Shown here piece by piece: positions 1-7,296 of a stretch of DNA of 11,702 bases (position 1 is the first letter of the stretch; each line of letters begins with the position of its first letter). The translations under genes were made by a program, and so were the position numbers. The notes beneath the pieces are model-generated. The model had not been told where the DNA came from. It worked only from the letters and a program-made list of their open reading frames with translations, and did not search any database. This DNA is from UBA5209 sp964625015. Lineage in GTDB: Bacteria; Patescibacteriota; Dojkabacteria; SC72. The stretch covers positions 1 through 11,702 of the forward strand of contig CAZUZI010000028.1 in assembly GCA_964625015.1 (NCBI GenBank), read 5' to 3'.

Positions 1-1775
1 GACCCATACCATCCTGGTGACACTTGAGTAATTGGTCCATTAGTTCCAGTACCAACCCATCCTTCTACACCGGATTCCAAATCATACTGATTTTGTGTCA
101 GCAGGTTATACGACATGTAATGTAAGGAATAAGGCTGTGTTAGCATTGAAACATCAGCACCATCACCTAAACCATTGTTGATAATGTCATCATGAAATAC
201 TGAGGTTTTTTTACTAAATCCAATGTCATCATATTCATGTTTAACCCAAATATGAGGCTTACCCGCCCTGATATGCCAATAAGTCCGGTCAAGTTGCAGG
301 ACAAACCACCAGGGTGTGACCATCCACGGCCTTATCAAACTAATATTCCGAGGTAAAGTGAACTCGTTTAACTCCTCATAGCTTAATCCATTCCAATAAT
401 TGAATTTCACACTATTCTGGGTTGTTACTAATTTAATAAGGCTGTTGCTGACATAAAACTTGGAAGGGTCCAATTCCACATCATTAAAAGTAACCTGTCT
501 ATACACATTGTCAGTGTAATTCCCATTCCATGCTTTAACAGTGCCTTTATAGAAATCAGCGGGGTTGATTTGGTAATTCAATGGATCTAATATGTCCTGG
601 AAACACTGAATATTCCCCTCCTCACCGGCCCGGGTAAAAGTGGGTGTCATGTTACAAACAGCCCCGGGAGGTGCCACTACAATGTTTGGCTGATTTGCCT
701 CTCCCTCGGTGGATATTTTGAAATTCCCGGATTTCATTCTGGCAGATGATGTCACCGCATTGCTGAAAATCTTCATAAAGAAAGGATCATCCCATACATG
801 GCCTGTTTGGGCTTTTCCCCATAATGGTTCTCCGAAACTGGTTCCACCTGTCTTATCCACATATATCTCCATTTCACCGTTAGGATAATATTTAACTCTG
901 AAATTAGGGTTTGATTCAGTGGTTACATTTAAGGTGGTTAATGGGATAAGCCATGCCACGGAACCATTTTTAGACCGTGAAACTCCCATTTTAAGCGTTC
1001 CAGATGAGTATTGCAATACTATCCTGATATAATTAGATGTGCTACTGTTAGTTACAAAGCCAATATTATCAGGATTATAAGGGAGAATAAAAAAGGCTAA
1101 ATGACAATTACTCCCACTAATATATTCCATGTCAAATTCTAAAGTCCAAGGGGGTGTATAGGTTGTTAGGTTTCTCAGGATTAACCGTCCCCATCCACCA
1201 TAACCCGGGCTTCCTGTTTTAGTGCCAGTGAAATTCAGTTTACCACCGGAAACTGAAACACTGCCAGGGCTCATGTAATAAGCTAAAAAGGTTTCCCAGG
1301 TATCTGTATAATTACTTGTGTAATCATTTTCATGCAATAAGATTTCTTCAAGGTCCTCATAACCTGATTTAATGGTACTTCCATCCTCTCCACCCTTACT
1401 ATACAGGAGAGTTAAATACTCATTCAGGTTTCGACTGATCATCTCAGCCGGGATCTTCACCAAAGAGAGAATAGGGCTTTTAACCTCCTCCTCAGGATCA
1501 CCCAATTTATAGAATCCAACATGAGGACTACCCTCATTGATTTTAAGATTCTCACTCGTATTAATCGGGAGAACACCCCACCGAGTATTCAAACCTTTAA
1601 CAATCCTGGTTGGATTGTAACTATTCTTAACCGCCTCCTCTGCAAGACCGAGTAATTGTTTCGCAATGATAGGATGGCAGGGTATGTTAATTGCTTCACT
1701 ACCATCACCCTTAATCTCATCACCCTCCCGTACATGAGGATGTTCAAGTTTTATCGGACCAATATAGTTTGCCAT
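1..1775 (-). CDS. Distal tail / receptor-binding protein with lectin-like and CBM-like domains (3' end beyond window)
   Basis: The frame is open from an ATG at 1775 to the left edge, giving at least 591 residues; the C-terminus is missing. AGGAGG at 1781-1786, inside the last codons of the tape measure gene, sets the start; the two genes are separated by one base. Residues 1-150 are an unrecognised N-terminal region with conserved-looking stretches such as KSPILSLVKIPAEMISR. Residues about 155-356 are beta-rich and alternate hydrophobic and polar residues (WTLEFDMEYI, YIRIVLQYSSGTLKMGV, FRVKYYPNGEMEIYVD), the pattern of a concanavalin A-like/LamG lectin sandwich. A second beta-rich region follows (about 360-550). 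From residue 557 the sequence NLLTQNQYDLESGVEGW, then PGWYGS, matches the usual opening of a CBM4/9-type galactose-binding-like domain. Its position straight after the tape measure suits a distal tail or adhesin protein that binds host surface sugars. Fold calls are by eye; the tail role is inferred from context. Confidence 0.72.
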   Translation of the reverse strand, partial: MANYIGPIKLEHPHVREGDEIKGDGSEAINIPCHPIIAKQLLGLAEEAVKNSYNPTRIVKGLNTRWGVLPINTSENLKINEGSPHVGFYKLGDPEEEVKSPILSLVKIPAEMISRNLNEYLTLLYSKGGEDGSTIKSGYEDLEEILLHENDYTSNYTDTWETFLAYYMSPGSVSVSGGKLNFTGTKTGSPGYGGWGRLILRNLTTYTPPWTLEFDMEYISGSNCHLAFFILPYNPDNIGFVTNSSTSNYIRIVLQYSSGTLKMGVSRSKNGSVAWLIPLTTLNVTTESNPNFRVKYYPNGEMEIYVDKTGGTSFGEPLWGKAQTGHVWDDPFFMKIFSNAVTSSARMKSGNFKISTEGEANQPNIVVAPPGAVCNMTPTFTRAGEEGNIQCFQDILDPLNYQINPADFYKGTVKAWNGNYTDNVYRQVTFNDVELDPSKFYVSNSLIKLVTTQNSVKFNYWNGLSYEELNEFTLPRNISLIRPWMVTPWWFVLQLDRTYWHIRAGKPHIWVKHEYDDIGFSKKTSVFHDDIINNGLGDGADVSMLTQPYSLHYMSYNLLTQNQYDLESGVEGWVGTGTNGPITQVSPGWYG

Positions 1776-1776
1776 C

Positions 1777-4700
1777 TTATCCTCCTAACCTGTACCTATT
1801 CCTTTTCTTAGCCCTCTTATCCAGAGCCTGATTAACCATTCTCTCTGTTCTTTTATCTAAATCCTCAACACCATACACTTCACCCAGGAATTGAACTATA
1901 ATCGTATCACCACTCTCAGGTCCTCTTGGTCGTGGCCCCTGTGGTGGTGGATTATAAGTACCTTCCAATGCCCTCCTCGTGGGATCATAATTCCTGTTAC
2001 CAATTTTCGCCCAGACATGAGTCATTCCATCATAGTGTCCCCACACCATCTGTGCGGGTAATCCCCAAAGGTCATTGGCTATTCCCATCACACCAAGTGT
2101 CATGTCGAAACAGTTACCCGCATTGGTCAGAGCCTCATAAGGACTAACACGGTGTCCACCATAACCCATATACTCCAGGCCAGGGCCAATGTCAGTCATG
2201 AATTCATGGAAATCCTGAGGTGGTCCACTGGGTGGACTCCATGTTCCCCTGATGAGTTTGGCAGCCATATCAAAGGGCCTATTTCCAACTACACTCCATG
2301 TGTGAGGAGTAGAACCCCAAAATCCGTTCTGCATACCTGCATTGAGGCCGAATCTTTGCCTGGCTTCGGCAACGAGGAACTGTGCTCCATCATAACAGTT
2401 ACATAATCCGCTATCCCATACCTGTTGATTGGTTTTCTGATCACCGAAATAGAATTGATATGCAAGATGATCAGATATTCCATCAGCAATATTGTTAAAA
2501 GCACTTACACCCTGGAATCTTCTCGCCATAGCACTCCTAATGTACCCTTCACCAACACCAGACTTACGACTCATAGTATTAGCAATGGCATCATTTATCG
2601 GACCTCGTGGTGCGGTCGTATACTGCATTGCCCTTCCAACACTATTAGCAGCCGAACTTACACTTGGACCCATAGGCCATCGGAATCCTGGAATCTTATT
2701 CGTAATAGCATTTAAAATCTGCCCAGCACCCGGTATTTTCCATGCGAGTTTACTGATTTTTTGCCAGGTCTGAGATAATAACTGACTAACACCCGGGATT
2801 CTCCAGATTAAACTACTTATCTTCCGCCAGGTTTGAGATAATAACTGACTGGCAGATGGGATTCTCCAATTCAGTTTTGGTATTTTACTCTGAACGAATC
2901 CTATTACCTGACCAATACTCGGAATTCTCCAATTCAGTCTTGGTATAACGCTTTTAATCTTATCAGTGATGGTTTTAAGTATCTGACCAGGATTAGGCCA
3001 TGAAAACTTAGGAATATCCATCTTGGGCATTAAATTGCCAAAATCAGGAAGTTTAAAATCTGGTAACTTGAAGTCAAGTATTCCACCCTCACCGAATATT
3101 CCGCTGAAATCACCACTGGCGATCTTCTGTATAATATCCCAGAGGTCCTGTAATGGTTTGAGAACAGGGTCCACATAACTTTTAAGTGCATTAAATACTC
3201 TGCCACCCCAATTCCATAACTCTTTCAAAGCCGGGATAAGGCCGGGACTACACCCTACTATCCAACAATAAACCTTCCGTAAAGTGTCTATGAATCCTCC
3301 ACCAATCGTTGAAGGGTCATTCCAGTAATTCATGAAATCTTCCCAAGCACCACTTAAACCACTGACAAGGTCATTCCATCCTCCCTGGAACCATTTTATT
3401 GTGTTATCATAAGCACCCTTCCACCAGTCTGTTGTATCCATCCACCAGGACTGGATAGATGCGTGCATCTCCATTAATCCGACATCAGCCTGGTTGAATG
3501 CCCTCTCCAAACCGAACCAGATAATACCTCCCCAATCTTGTTTTTTTATGGCGTCATGGAAGTTTTGATTACTAACCACAAACTCATCATATTGGGTGGT
3601 GTACTCATCATAATACTTCTTGTTATCCTTCCAGAACTTACTGTAATTGTCTGTACCCTCTTCTATCCGTTTAAGAGTACCCGCATACCTGAATTTAATA
3701 CCATCAATCTTGTTATAATAATCCATCTCCAATTTAAGAGCCTGTTCCTCCTCTGGTGAGAAAACAGTTTCCACAGGTCTGCCAGTTGTTTCACTCTTAT
3801 ACTTAGCAATGCTTGTTTCCGCAGCACCACTACGCTGTTCATGCAGTTCCTGTATCCCCTTCTGAACTTGTCTTGCCTCTTTATACTTATTCTCAGCCTC
3901 AGTCGCACCCTCAGTCGTTAACCTTAAATTTTCCCTGGCATCAGCAATCTCTTTATCAATCTGTACAGTATCCTTACCCGCTGCAATATTCTCTCGTCTT
4001 TTCTTCTCTAATTCACCAATCCGGTTCTTGTAATAGTCAATATTCTTCGTGTAAGCAGTCATCTGCTGGTTATGCTCCGCTTCAACCTCCTTCCACTTGG
4101 CGGTGTGGCTCGAAGTCTGACCTATCAAATAGGCTACACCAACCAGGGCTGCTGCCTCCGCTGCTAAACCTAACCCTACTTTTGCAACGCTTTTACCCAG
4201 GCCAGACATGGTTGTGGTGGCTTGTGTCCCAGCTGTGGTCATATCCAGGATTTTCTCAACAAGTTTAGAAGCCATGCCATAGGCTGATTTAAGTGGTGAA
4301 TACAGGAGGGCGAATATACCACCTAATGAGGCTGCACCCGCAGCTACTAACATTATCGTTGAGGAAAGTCCACCAGTGGATTCATCAATGGCGAGTATGG
4401 TTTCAAGGAATTGTGTTATACCTGGTAATAGTTTACTTCCGAGTTCTGTCGCTGCTAACTGAAATTTACCTTTAACCTCTTCAAGTTTACTGCTTGATAA
4501 CTCGGTTAATGGAATCTGCTTATAACCCTCAGCAGTCAAAGCCTCATTTACTGCAAGAATACGATCCTCTATGCTTTCCTTACCCTCTAATGTTTTTATC
4601 TGGTTTTTGAGTAACCCATCCCTTTGCATTAAACCTACATTGCCTGTGAGAATGTAATCCTTGATTTCACGCTGATATTCCTGGACAAATCCACCCATAA

Positions 4701-5412
4701 CCTCCTTGGATATAGTAGTGTAATATGCAGTTACATCACCAAGAAGTTCTAATTCTTTGACTGTCAGGCTGGATTCTTTAGCCAATGCTCCGGTGAGGAG
4801 GGCATTCATGAAAGTGTCATCACCAGGGACCTCTGAAACAATCCTTGCGATTATCTCCTGATATTTCTTAGCCTCATTTGCAGTCATCACTGTCTGGAGA
4901 TATACATTGTTAAACTGTCGCTGTGTTGCTCCGCCCCATGACATACTTGCTAATTCCATTAAGCCGAATCCACCAGCAACCATGCCGATAAGACCTTCGA
5001 GGGTGTCCATTCCATCAAGCACACCGCCTATCTTGCTCCCGATACTGCTAATAGCACTTCCACCAGCACTCCCTAATCCTTTGAGGCTGCTCACCGCTGA
5101 CCTTGCACCCTGGCTGATTCCATCCTTGATATTGTGTGCGGTTTCCCTGACTGATGCTTTAAGACCTGATAAGGAACTTACACCACTCTTACCCATACTC
5201 TTCAGGCTGTTTTCACCTTTCCTGGCACTGCTGGATACATCATTACCCATCTTACTGGCACTTTTACCTATATTGCTCAGGCTTGAATCGGCTGATCCTG
5301 CACCTTTTTTAATGGCGTCCATACCGGCCTTAACACTGTTGCCAGCATCACCCATCATCTTACTGAGGTTGCTTTTACCGTCAAGGATTAACTCTATCTT
5401 ATATGTTCCCAT
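1777..5412 (-). CDS. Tape measure protein with tandem cysteine-peptidase-like (C-H-D) domains
   Basis: This 1,211-residue protein sets tail length and occupies the tube lumen. An AGAGGG site lies 8 bases before ATG 5412 but only 2 before the in-frame GTG at 5418, so I choose the ATG; residue numbers count from it. In order: a Ser/Gly/Lys-rich N-terminus with degenerate repeats (about 10-130); a hydrophobic stretch near 135-160 (LEGLIGMVAGGFGLMELA); a second hydrophobic pair near 350-440 (TIMLVAAGAASLGGIFALL, ALVGVAYLIG); a charged coiled coil after it; a Trp-rich stretch (SWWMDTTDWWKG); five to six 21-residue Trp repeats (805-912); and two tandem C-H-D domains (C1006/H1037/D1048 and C1101/H1132/D1143). 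It ends with IIVQFLGEVYGVEDLDKR and a basic tail, typical of tape measure C-termini. Its size and its place between the chaperone pair and the distal tail protein agree. Peptidase activity on pseudomurein is inferred, not shown. Open plus-strand frames over it are antisense shadows. Confidence 0.92.
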   Translation of the reverse strand: MGTYKIELILDGKSNLSKMMGDAGNSVKAGMDAIKKGAGSADSSLSNIGKSASKMGNDVSSSARKGENSLKSMGKSGVSSLSGLKASVRETAHNIKDGISQGARSAVSSLKGLGSAGGSAISSIGSKIGGVLDGMDTLEGLIGMVAGGFGLMELASMSWGGATQRQFNNVYLQTVMTANEAKKYQEIIARIVSEVPGDDTFMNALLTGALAKESSLTVKELELLGDVTAYYTTISKEVMGGFVQEYQREIKDYILTGNVGLMQRDGLLKNQIKTLEGKESIEDRILAVNEALTAEGYKQIPLTELSSSKLEEVKGKFQLAATELGSKLLPGITQFLETILAIDESTGGLSSTIMLVAAGAASLGGIFALLYSPLKSAYGMASKLVEKILDMTTAGTQATTTMSGLGKSVAKVGLGLAAEAAALVGVAYLIGQTSSHTAKWKEVEAEHNQQMTAYTKNIDYYKNRIGELEKKRRENIAAGKDTVQIDKEIADARENLRLTTEGATEAENKYKEARQVQKGIQELHEQRSGAAETSIAKYKSETTGRPVETVFSPEEEQALKLEMDYYNKIDGIKFRYAGTLKRIEEGTDNYSKFWKDNKKYYDEYTTQYDEFVVSNQNFHDAIKKQDWGGIIWFGLERAFNQADVGLMEMHASIQSWWMDTTDWWKGAYDNTIKWFQGGWNDLVSGLSGAWEDFMNYWNDPSTIGGGFIDTLRKVYCWIVGCSPGLIPALKELWNWGGRVFNALKSYVDPVLKPLQDLWDIIQKIASGDFSGIFGEGGILDFKLPDFKLPDFGNLMPKMDIPKFSWPNPGQILKTITDKIKSVIPRLNWRIPSIGQVIGFVQSKIPKLNWRIPSASQLLSQTWRKISSLIWRIPGVSQLLSQTWQKISKLAWKIPGAGQILNAITNKIPGFRWPMGPSVSSAANSVGRAMQYTTAPRGPINDAIANTMSRKSGVGEGYIRSAMARRFQGVSAFNNIADGISDHLAYQFYFGDQKTNQQVWDSGLCNCYDGAQFLVAEARQRFGLNAGMQNGFWGSTPHTWSVVGNRPFDMAAKLIRGTWSPPSGPPQDFHEFMTDIGPGLEYMGYGGHRVSPYEALTNAGNCFDMTLGVMGIANDLWGLPAQMVWGHYDGMTHVWAKIGNRNYDPTRRALEGTYNPPPQGPRPRGPESGDTIIVQFLGEVYGVEDLDKRTERMVNQALDKRAKKRNRYRLGG
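1930..2540 (-). other. Duplicated transglutaminase-like cysteine peptidase domain within the tape measure
   Basis: Two adjacent segments of the tape measure share one pattern. Copy 1 has NCYD (Cys codon 2395-2397), TPHTW (His 2302-2304) and RPFD (Asp 2269-2271). Copy 2 has NCFD (Cys 2110-2112), MTHVW (His 2017-2019) and RNYD (Asp 1984-1986). In both, Cys to His is 31 residues and His to Asp is 11. Both also carry GNR before the Asp motif and end in a GT-[WY]-x-PP turn. C-H-D order with an aromatic-Asp after the Cys and a Trp after the His is the signature of transglutaminase-like/papain-fold peptidases, including pseudomurein endoisopeptidases of methanogen viruses. Both triads look intact. 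Domain limits are approximate, and copy 1 also has an extra Cys two residues before its catalytic one. Confidence 0.75.
2677..3000 (-). repeat. In-frame 63-base (21-residue) tryptophan repeats in the tape measure
   Basis: Key tryptophans fall at residues 805, 828, 849, 870, 891 and 912, so spacing is 23 and then four times exactly 21. The unit is roughly I-[PS]-x-[LF]-x-W-[RK]-I-P-[SG]-x-x-Q-[LIV]-[LI]. Two central units are alike at the DNA level: a GCCAGGT..TGAGATAATAAC block occurs at 2763 and again at 2826, exactly 63 bases apart, which indicates recent duplication. Periodic aromatic residues are common in tape measures, where unit number changes tail length. Confidence 0.85.
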
Positions 5413-5420
5413 GTGCACAG

Positions 5421-5426
5421 CCCTCT
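5421..5426 (-). promoter_or_regulatory. Ribosome binding site deciding the tape measure start
   Basis: The coding strand reads AGAGGG, then CTGTGCAC, then ATG at 5412. The 8-base spacing favours this ATG over the GTG at 5418, which lies only 2 bases after the site. Confidence 0.65.
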
Positions 5427-5436
5427 AAATACATTG

Positions 5437-5745
5437 TCATAGTTTTTTAACATTCTCCTGAAAATCAGGGTCATTGAAGCGTTGGATTGATTCACCCGGT
5501 GTCCATACAGGCTCATCAGGATCAGCATCCACCAGTACATCTGGCTGATCCTGTTCATCTTTAGGTTTTCCGAATATGGCACTCATTTTTATCTCGAAGG
5601 TTTTCCAGAAATGAAGCCACTCGTATTTCATTATCATACTGTGGTATTGGTCATCTTCTTCCTCGAACTCCTCCCGTGATAAGCCACGGAAGTGTTCAGC
5701 CTCCCAATACTCGTATCCTAATCCGTATTCTTCATCTGAAAATCC
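5437..5745 (-). CDS. Tail-assembly chaperone frameshift extension (T part of a G-T fusion)
   Basis: This frame is open from just after a TGA at 5746-5748 to TGA 5437-5439 and overlaps the last 28 bases of the upstream chaperone gene in the -1 frame. Only in-frame ATG codons at 5637 and later could start it independently, and none has a well-spaced ribosome site; a start there would also waste about 30 conserved-looking codons (EEYGLGYEYWEAEHFRGLS and on). I therefore read it as the extension made by -1 frameshifting, adding about 100 residues to about 145 of G and giving a protein near 245 residues. G/G-T pairs directly before the tape measure gene are a well-known siphovirus arrangement; the fusion loads the tape measure for tube assembly. 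The extension is aromatic and acidic, then ends with a Pro/Asp-rich tail. The tape measure ATG follows 24 bases later. The frame geometry is seen; the frameshift is inferred. Confidence 0.68.
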   Translation of the reverse strand, partial: GFSDEEYGLGYEYWEAEHFRGLSREEFEEEDDQYHSMIMKYEWLHFWKTFEIKMSAIFGKPKDEQDQPDVLVDADPDEPVWTPGESIQRFNDPDFQENVKKL

Positions 5746-6173
5746 TCAGTATCCACATCCTCTTCGGTGTTTCCAAGCATCCTGGCTCTGGCTATGATCG
5801 CCTTTTTACCAGCCTGTTCAAGGGCATCAATATCTTCATCACTGTATCCTCTAGCCTTGTATTTCCGGCGTTCAATGGCATCCTGGATAACTTCAAGGTC
5901 CTGAACATCAAGATACTCTAATTCTTCCTTCTTTATTGGTTTTACAATCTGTTTAACCAGTTTACCGGCTTCTCGTATCCACTCCTCGCTTAATTCTTCG
6001 TACTCCTTGAAATCAACCATGTTGCTGTTCATGTAGGATTCCTTTTTCAGGAGATAGGTGATTTTATTACTTATCCGCTTAGTGGTTTTGGATAATTCAC
6101 GGTCTTTTCCCAAGAAATGGATTACGGTTTTCCTGTTACTGTCTAAAACTTTCATATCGTTCTGATTAGTCAT
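5718..6173 (-). CDS. Tail-assembly chaperone (G-like)
   Basis: The protein has 151 residues, starting MTNQNDMKVLDSNRKTV. ATG 6173 is chosen because AGAGGGG (6183-6189) lies 9 bases upstream; the longer in-frame start, a TTG at 6251, sits inside a terminator hairpin and is not credible. The protein is charged and mostly helical, with no signal peptide or membrane segment, and ends in an acidic stretch (EEDVDTEDF) where the candidate frameshift occurs. Its sequence matches nothing I recognise. The call rests on size, position between the tail tube and tape measure genes, and the overlapping -1 frame downstream, all typical of lambda G-type chaperones that bind the tape measure during tail assembly and are absent from the virion. 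A T-rich gap with a hairpin separates it from the tail tube gene, so it is probably expressed less strongly than the tube protein. Confidence 0.72.
   Translation of the reverse strand: MTNQNDMKVLDSNRKTVIHFLGKDRELSKTTKRISNKITYLLKKESYMNSNMVDFKEYEELSEEWIREAGKLVKQIVKPIKKEELEYLDVQDLEVIQDAIERRKYKARGYSDEDIDALEQAGKKAIIARARMLGNTEEDVDTEDFQMKNTD
5738..5745 (-). other. Candidate -1 programmed ribosomal frameshift site
   Basis: The coding strand reads GGATTTTC. In the chaperone frame this is GAT TTT C; after a one-base backward slip on the four T residues it reads TTT TCA and enters the downstream frame. The site lies in the narrow allowed interval between the TGA of the -1 frame (5746-5748) and the TAG of the zero frame (5718-5720). 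It is not a perfect X-XXY-YYZ heptamer: only the Phe tRNA can re-pair fully. Confidence 0.5.
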
Positions 6174-6182
6174 GCTTAAATT

Positions 6183-6189
6183 CCCCTCT
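6183..6189 (-). promoter_or_regulatory. Ribosome binding site deciding the chaperone start
   Basis: AGAGGGG on the coding strand lies 9 bases before ATG 6173. It excludes the 26-codon upstream extension. Confidence 0.65.
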
Positions 6190-6190
6190 G

Positions 6191-6210
6191 ACAATTTTAT
6201 ATAAAAATAG
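6191..6210 (-). promoter_or_regulatory. Possible archaeal TATA-like element
   Basis: The coding strand reads CTATTTTTATATAAAATTGT. The core TTTATATA resembles an archaeal TATA box, and it follows a terminator-like structure, so it could restart transcription of the chaperone and tape measure genes. Against this, a start about 25 bases downstream would fall close to the ATG and leave out the good ribosome site, and no clear BRE is seen. It may be only AT-rich spacer. Confidence 0.25.
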
Positions 6211-6213
6211 GGT

Positions 6214-6264
6214 AAAAAAAGAAAAGAAAAAAATTTCTGAACTGTTTCCAAAATGGAAACAGTT
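6214..6264 (-). terminator. Hairpin and T-tract terminator after the tail tube gene
   Basis: AACTGTTTCC (6240-6249) and GGAAACAGTT (6255-6264) form a perfect 10-base-pair stem with a 5-base loop. On the coding strand the stem begins 3 bases after the tail tube stop and is followed by T7-C-T4-C-T7 (6233 down to 6214). T-tracts alone can terminate archaeal transcription, and the hairpin adds support. It probably lowers transcription of the low-copy tail genes downstream. Confidence 0.75.
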
Positions 6265-6267
6265 GGC

Positions 6268-7296
6268 TTAAACTATGCTTACTAATTCACTGACTACTTC
6301 ACCGGTTAGGATGCAATCAGTACCCAATCCATTATCCACACCATCATAGTACCTGGCTGCGAAGTCAATGTCATAGAGTATTGTCTTATCACTGTTCTTA
6401 TCCCTCGCACATTTACTCATGTTCACTAATGGCATTTTGAAGTCCATCAGATATTTATATGTGTCATGGATTGTTGGTCCAGTGCAGATTAACTCTAACT
6501 CCTTCTCAGCAATCACAGTATCCAGGCTGGTTCCACTTGAACTGCCTGACAGGTACTCCATCAAGTAGGCTTTAGTTTCGTATGGGAATTGTAATGATCC
6601 GGTTACAGCCCAATCCGTTGGTGTGATTATGTTAGGTATTAATGCGGTTTTAGGATCACCACTCGCACCGGTTAGTTTATCCGTGCTCCTCTCAATCTTC
6701 AGGGCAGCCTTAGTAACATCAGTCTTTAAGGTTTGATCTATCTTACAAGTGAAGTTACCCCATGTGAAGATGGGTGCTGTGCTGTAAGTCCTTGTAGGTG
6801 CTGATTTACTGGCATCATAACCAGCACACTCCCAGGTTGGTTTCAGGGTGATTGGTCCTGGTCCATCATAACCTATTTCTAATGATTTGAGAACCGCTCC
6901 TGTATAAGCCTCTACATCTGGTGCTGCTAAGCCAGGAGCCCAGTGTGTTAAACTTGCACTGAGAATTGAATCCCAATCCTGAGTAAATGTATGTTTATAA
7001 CTTGGTCCTGTGCCGTTAATCACTGATGTGGCGTCACCGAAGATTAGTTTAAGCAGTGGTTCGAGTCCTTCTTCTGGCCATGCAGGTAGATTCATATCTC
7101 CACCAACCTCAGCATCCTTACGATACATAAGTTTACTGCCAGGCACTCCATCACAAATATCCAAGTCCTCATCATTCGGGGTGACATCCACTCCGAAATC
7201 AGTGTACCTTATATAGGTGGTGGGGGCCTTGTAAGTGTTATAGGTGTCCTCAATAGCCATACCCAGGGCATAACTCTTCTTACTCCTTCTAACCAT
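6268..7296 (-). CDS. Major tail tube protein
   Basis: This 342-residue protein probably polymerises as stacked rings to form the tail tube. A GGAGGG site 8 bases before ATG 7296 fixes the start. The opening (KSYALGMAIEDTYNTYKAPTTYI) has the layout common to siphovirus tail tube proteins, in which a short N-terminal strand is followed by an Exxx[FY]G/T-type turn. The rest is rich in Gly, Thr and beta-prone stretches (AVLKSLEIGYDGPGPITLKP, TDWAVTGSLQFPYETKAYL) and has no membrane segment. It sits where a tube protein is expected, after the tail-completion gene and before the chaperone pair. ATG overlaps the stop of the upstream small gene by one base, and that gene's last codons (GGKG) encode the ribosome site, so translation is probably coupled. 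The terminator after it suits a very abundant protein. A role as another tail protein is possible but less likely. Confidence 0.82.
   Translation of the reverse strand: MVRRSKKSYALGMAIEDTYNTYKAPTTYIRYTDFGVDVTPNDEDLDICDGVPGSKLMYRKDAEVGGDMNLPAWPEEGLEPLLKLIFGDATSVINGTGPSYKHTFTQDWDSILSASLTHWAPGLAAPDVEAYTGAVLKSLEIGYDGPGPITLKPTWECAGYDASKSAPTRTYSTAPIFTWGNFTCKIDQTLKTDVTKAALKIERSTDKLTGASGDPKTALIPNIITPTDWAVTGSLQFPYETKAYLMEYLSGSSSGTSLDTVIAEKELELICTGPTIHDTYKYLMDFKMPLVNMSKCARDKNSDKTILYDIDFAARYYDGVDNGLGTDCILTGEVVSELVSIV

Noticed and set aside
3813..4268. Plus-strand open frame of about 151 codons
   Set aside because: Antisense to the tape measure coiled-coil and hydrophobic region; Ser/Gln/Pro-rich, no ribosome site and no plausible fold.
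4907..5428. Long plus-strand open frame (about 173 codons) opposite the tape measure N-terminus
   Set aside because: It is antisense to a repeat-rich Ser/Gly/Lys coding region; the product is a low-complexity Leu/Pro/Ile-rich sequence with no ribosome site, explained by codon bias of the real gene.
5394..5582. Separate 62-codon minus-strand gene between the chaperone and the tape measure
   Set aside because: It overlaps the better-supported frameshift extension in another frame and runs into the tape measure start; no ribosome site and atypical composition.
6174..6251. N-terminal extension of the chaperone from a TTG at 6251, which would add a Phe-rich hydrophobic segment like a signal peptide
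   Set aside because: The extension is translated from a terminator hairpin and T-tracts, and a good ribosome site selects ATG 6173.
7010..7216. Short plus-strand frame inside the tail tube gene
   Set aside because: Antisense shadow with Ser/Pro-rich product and no ribosome site.
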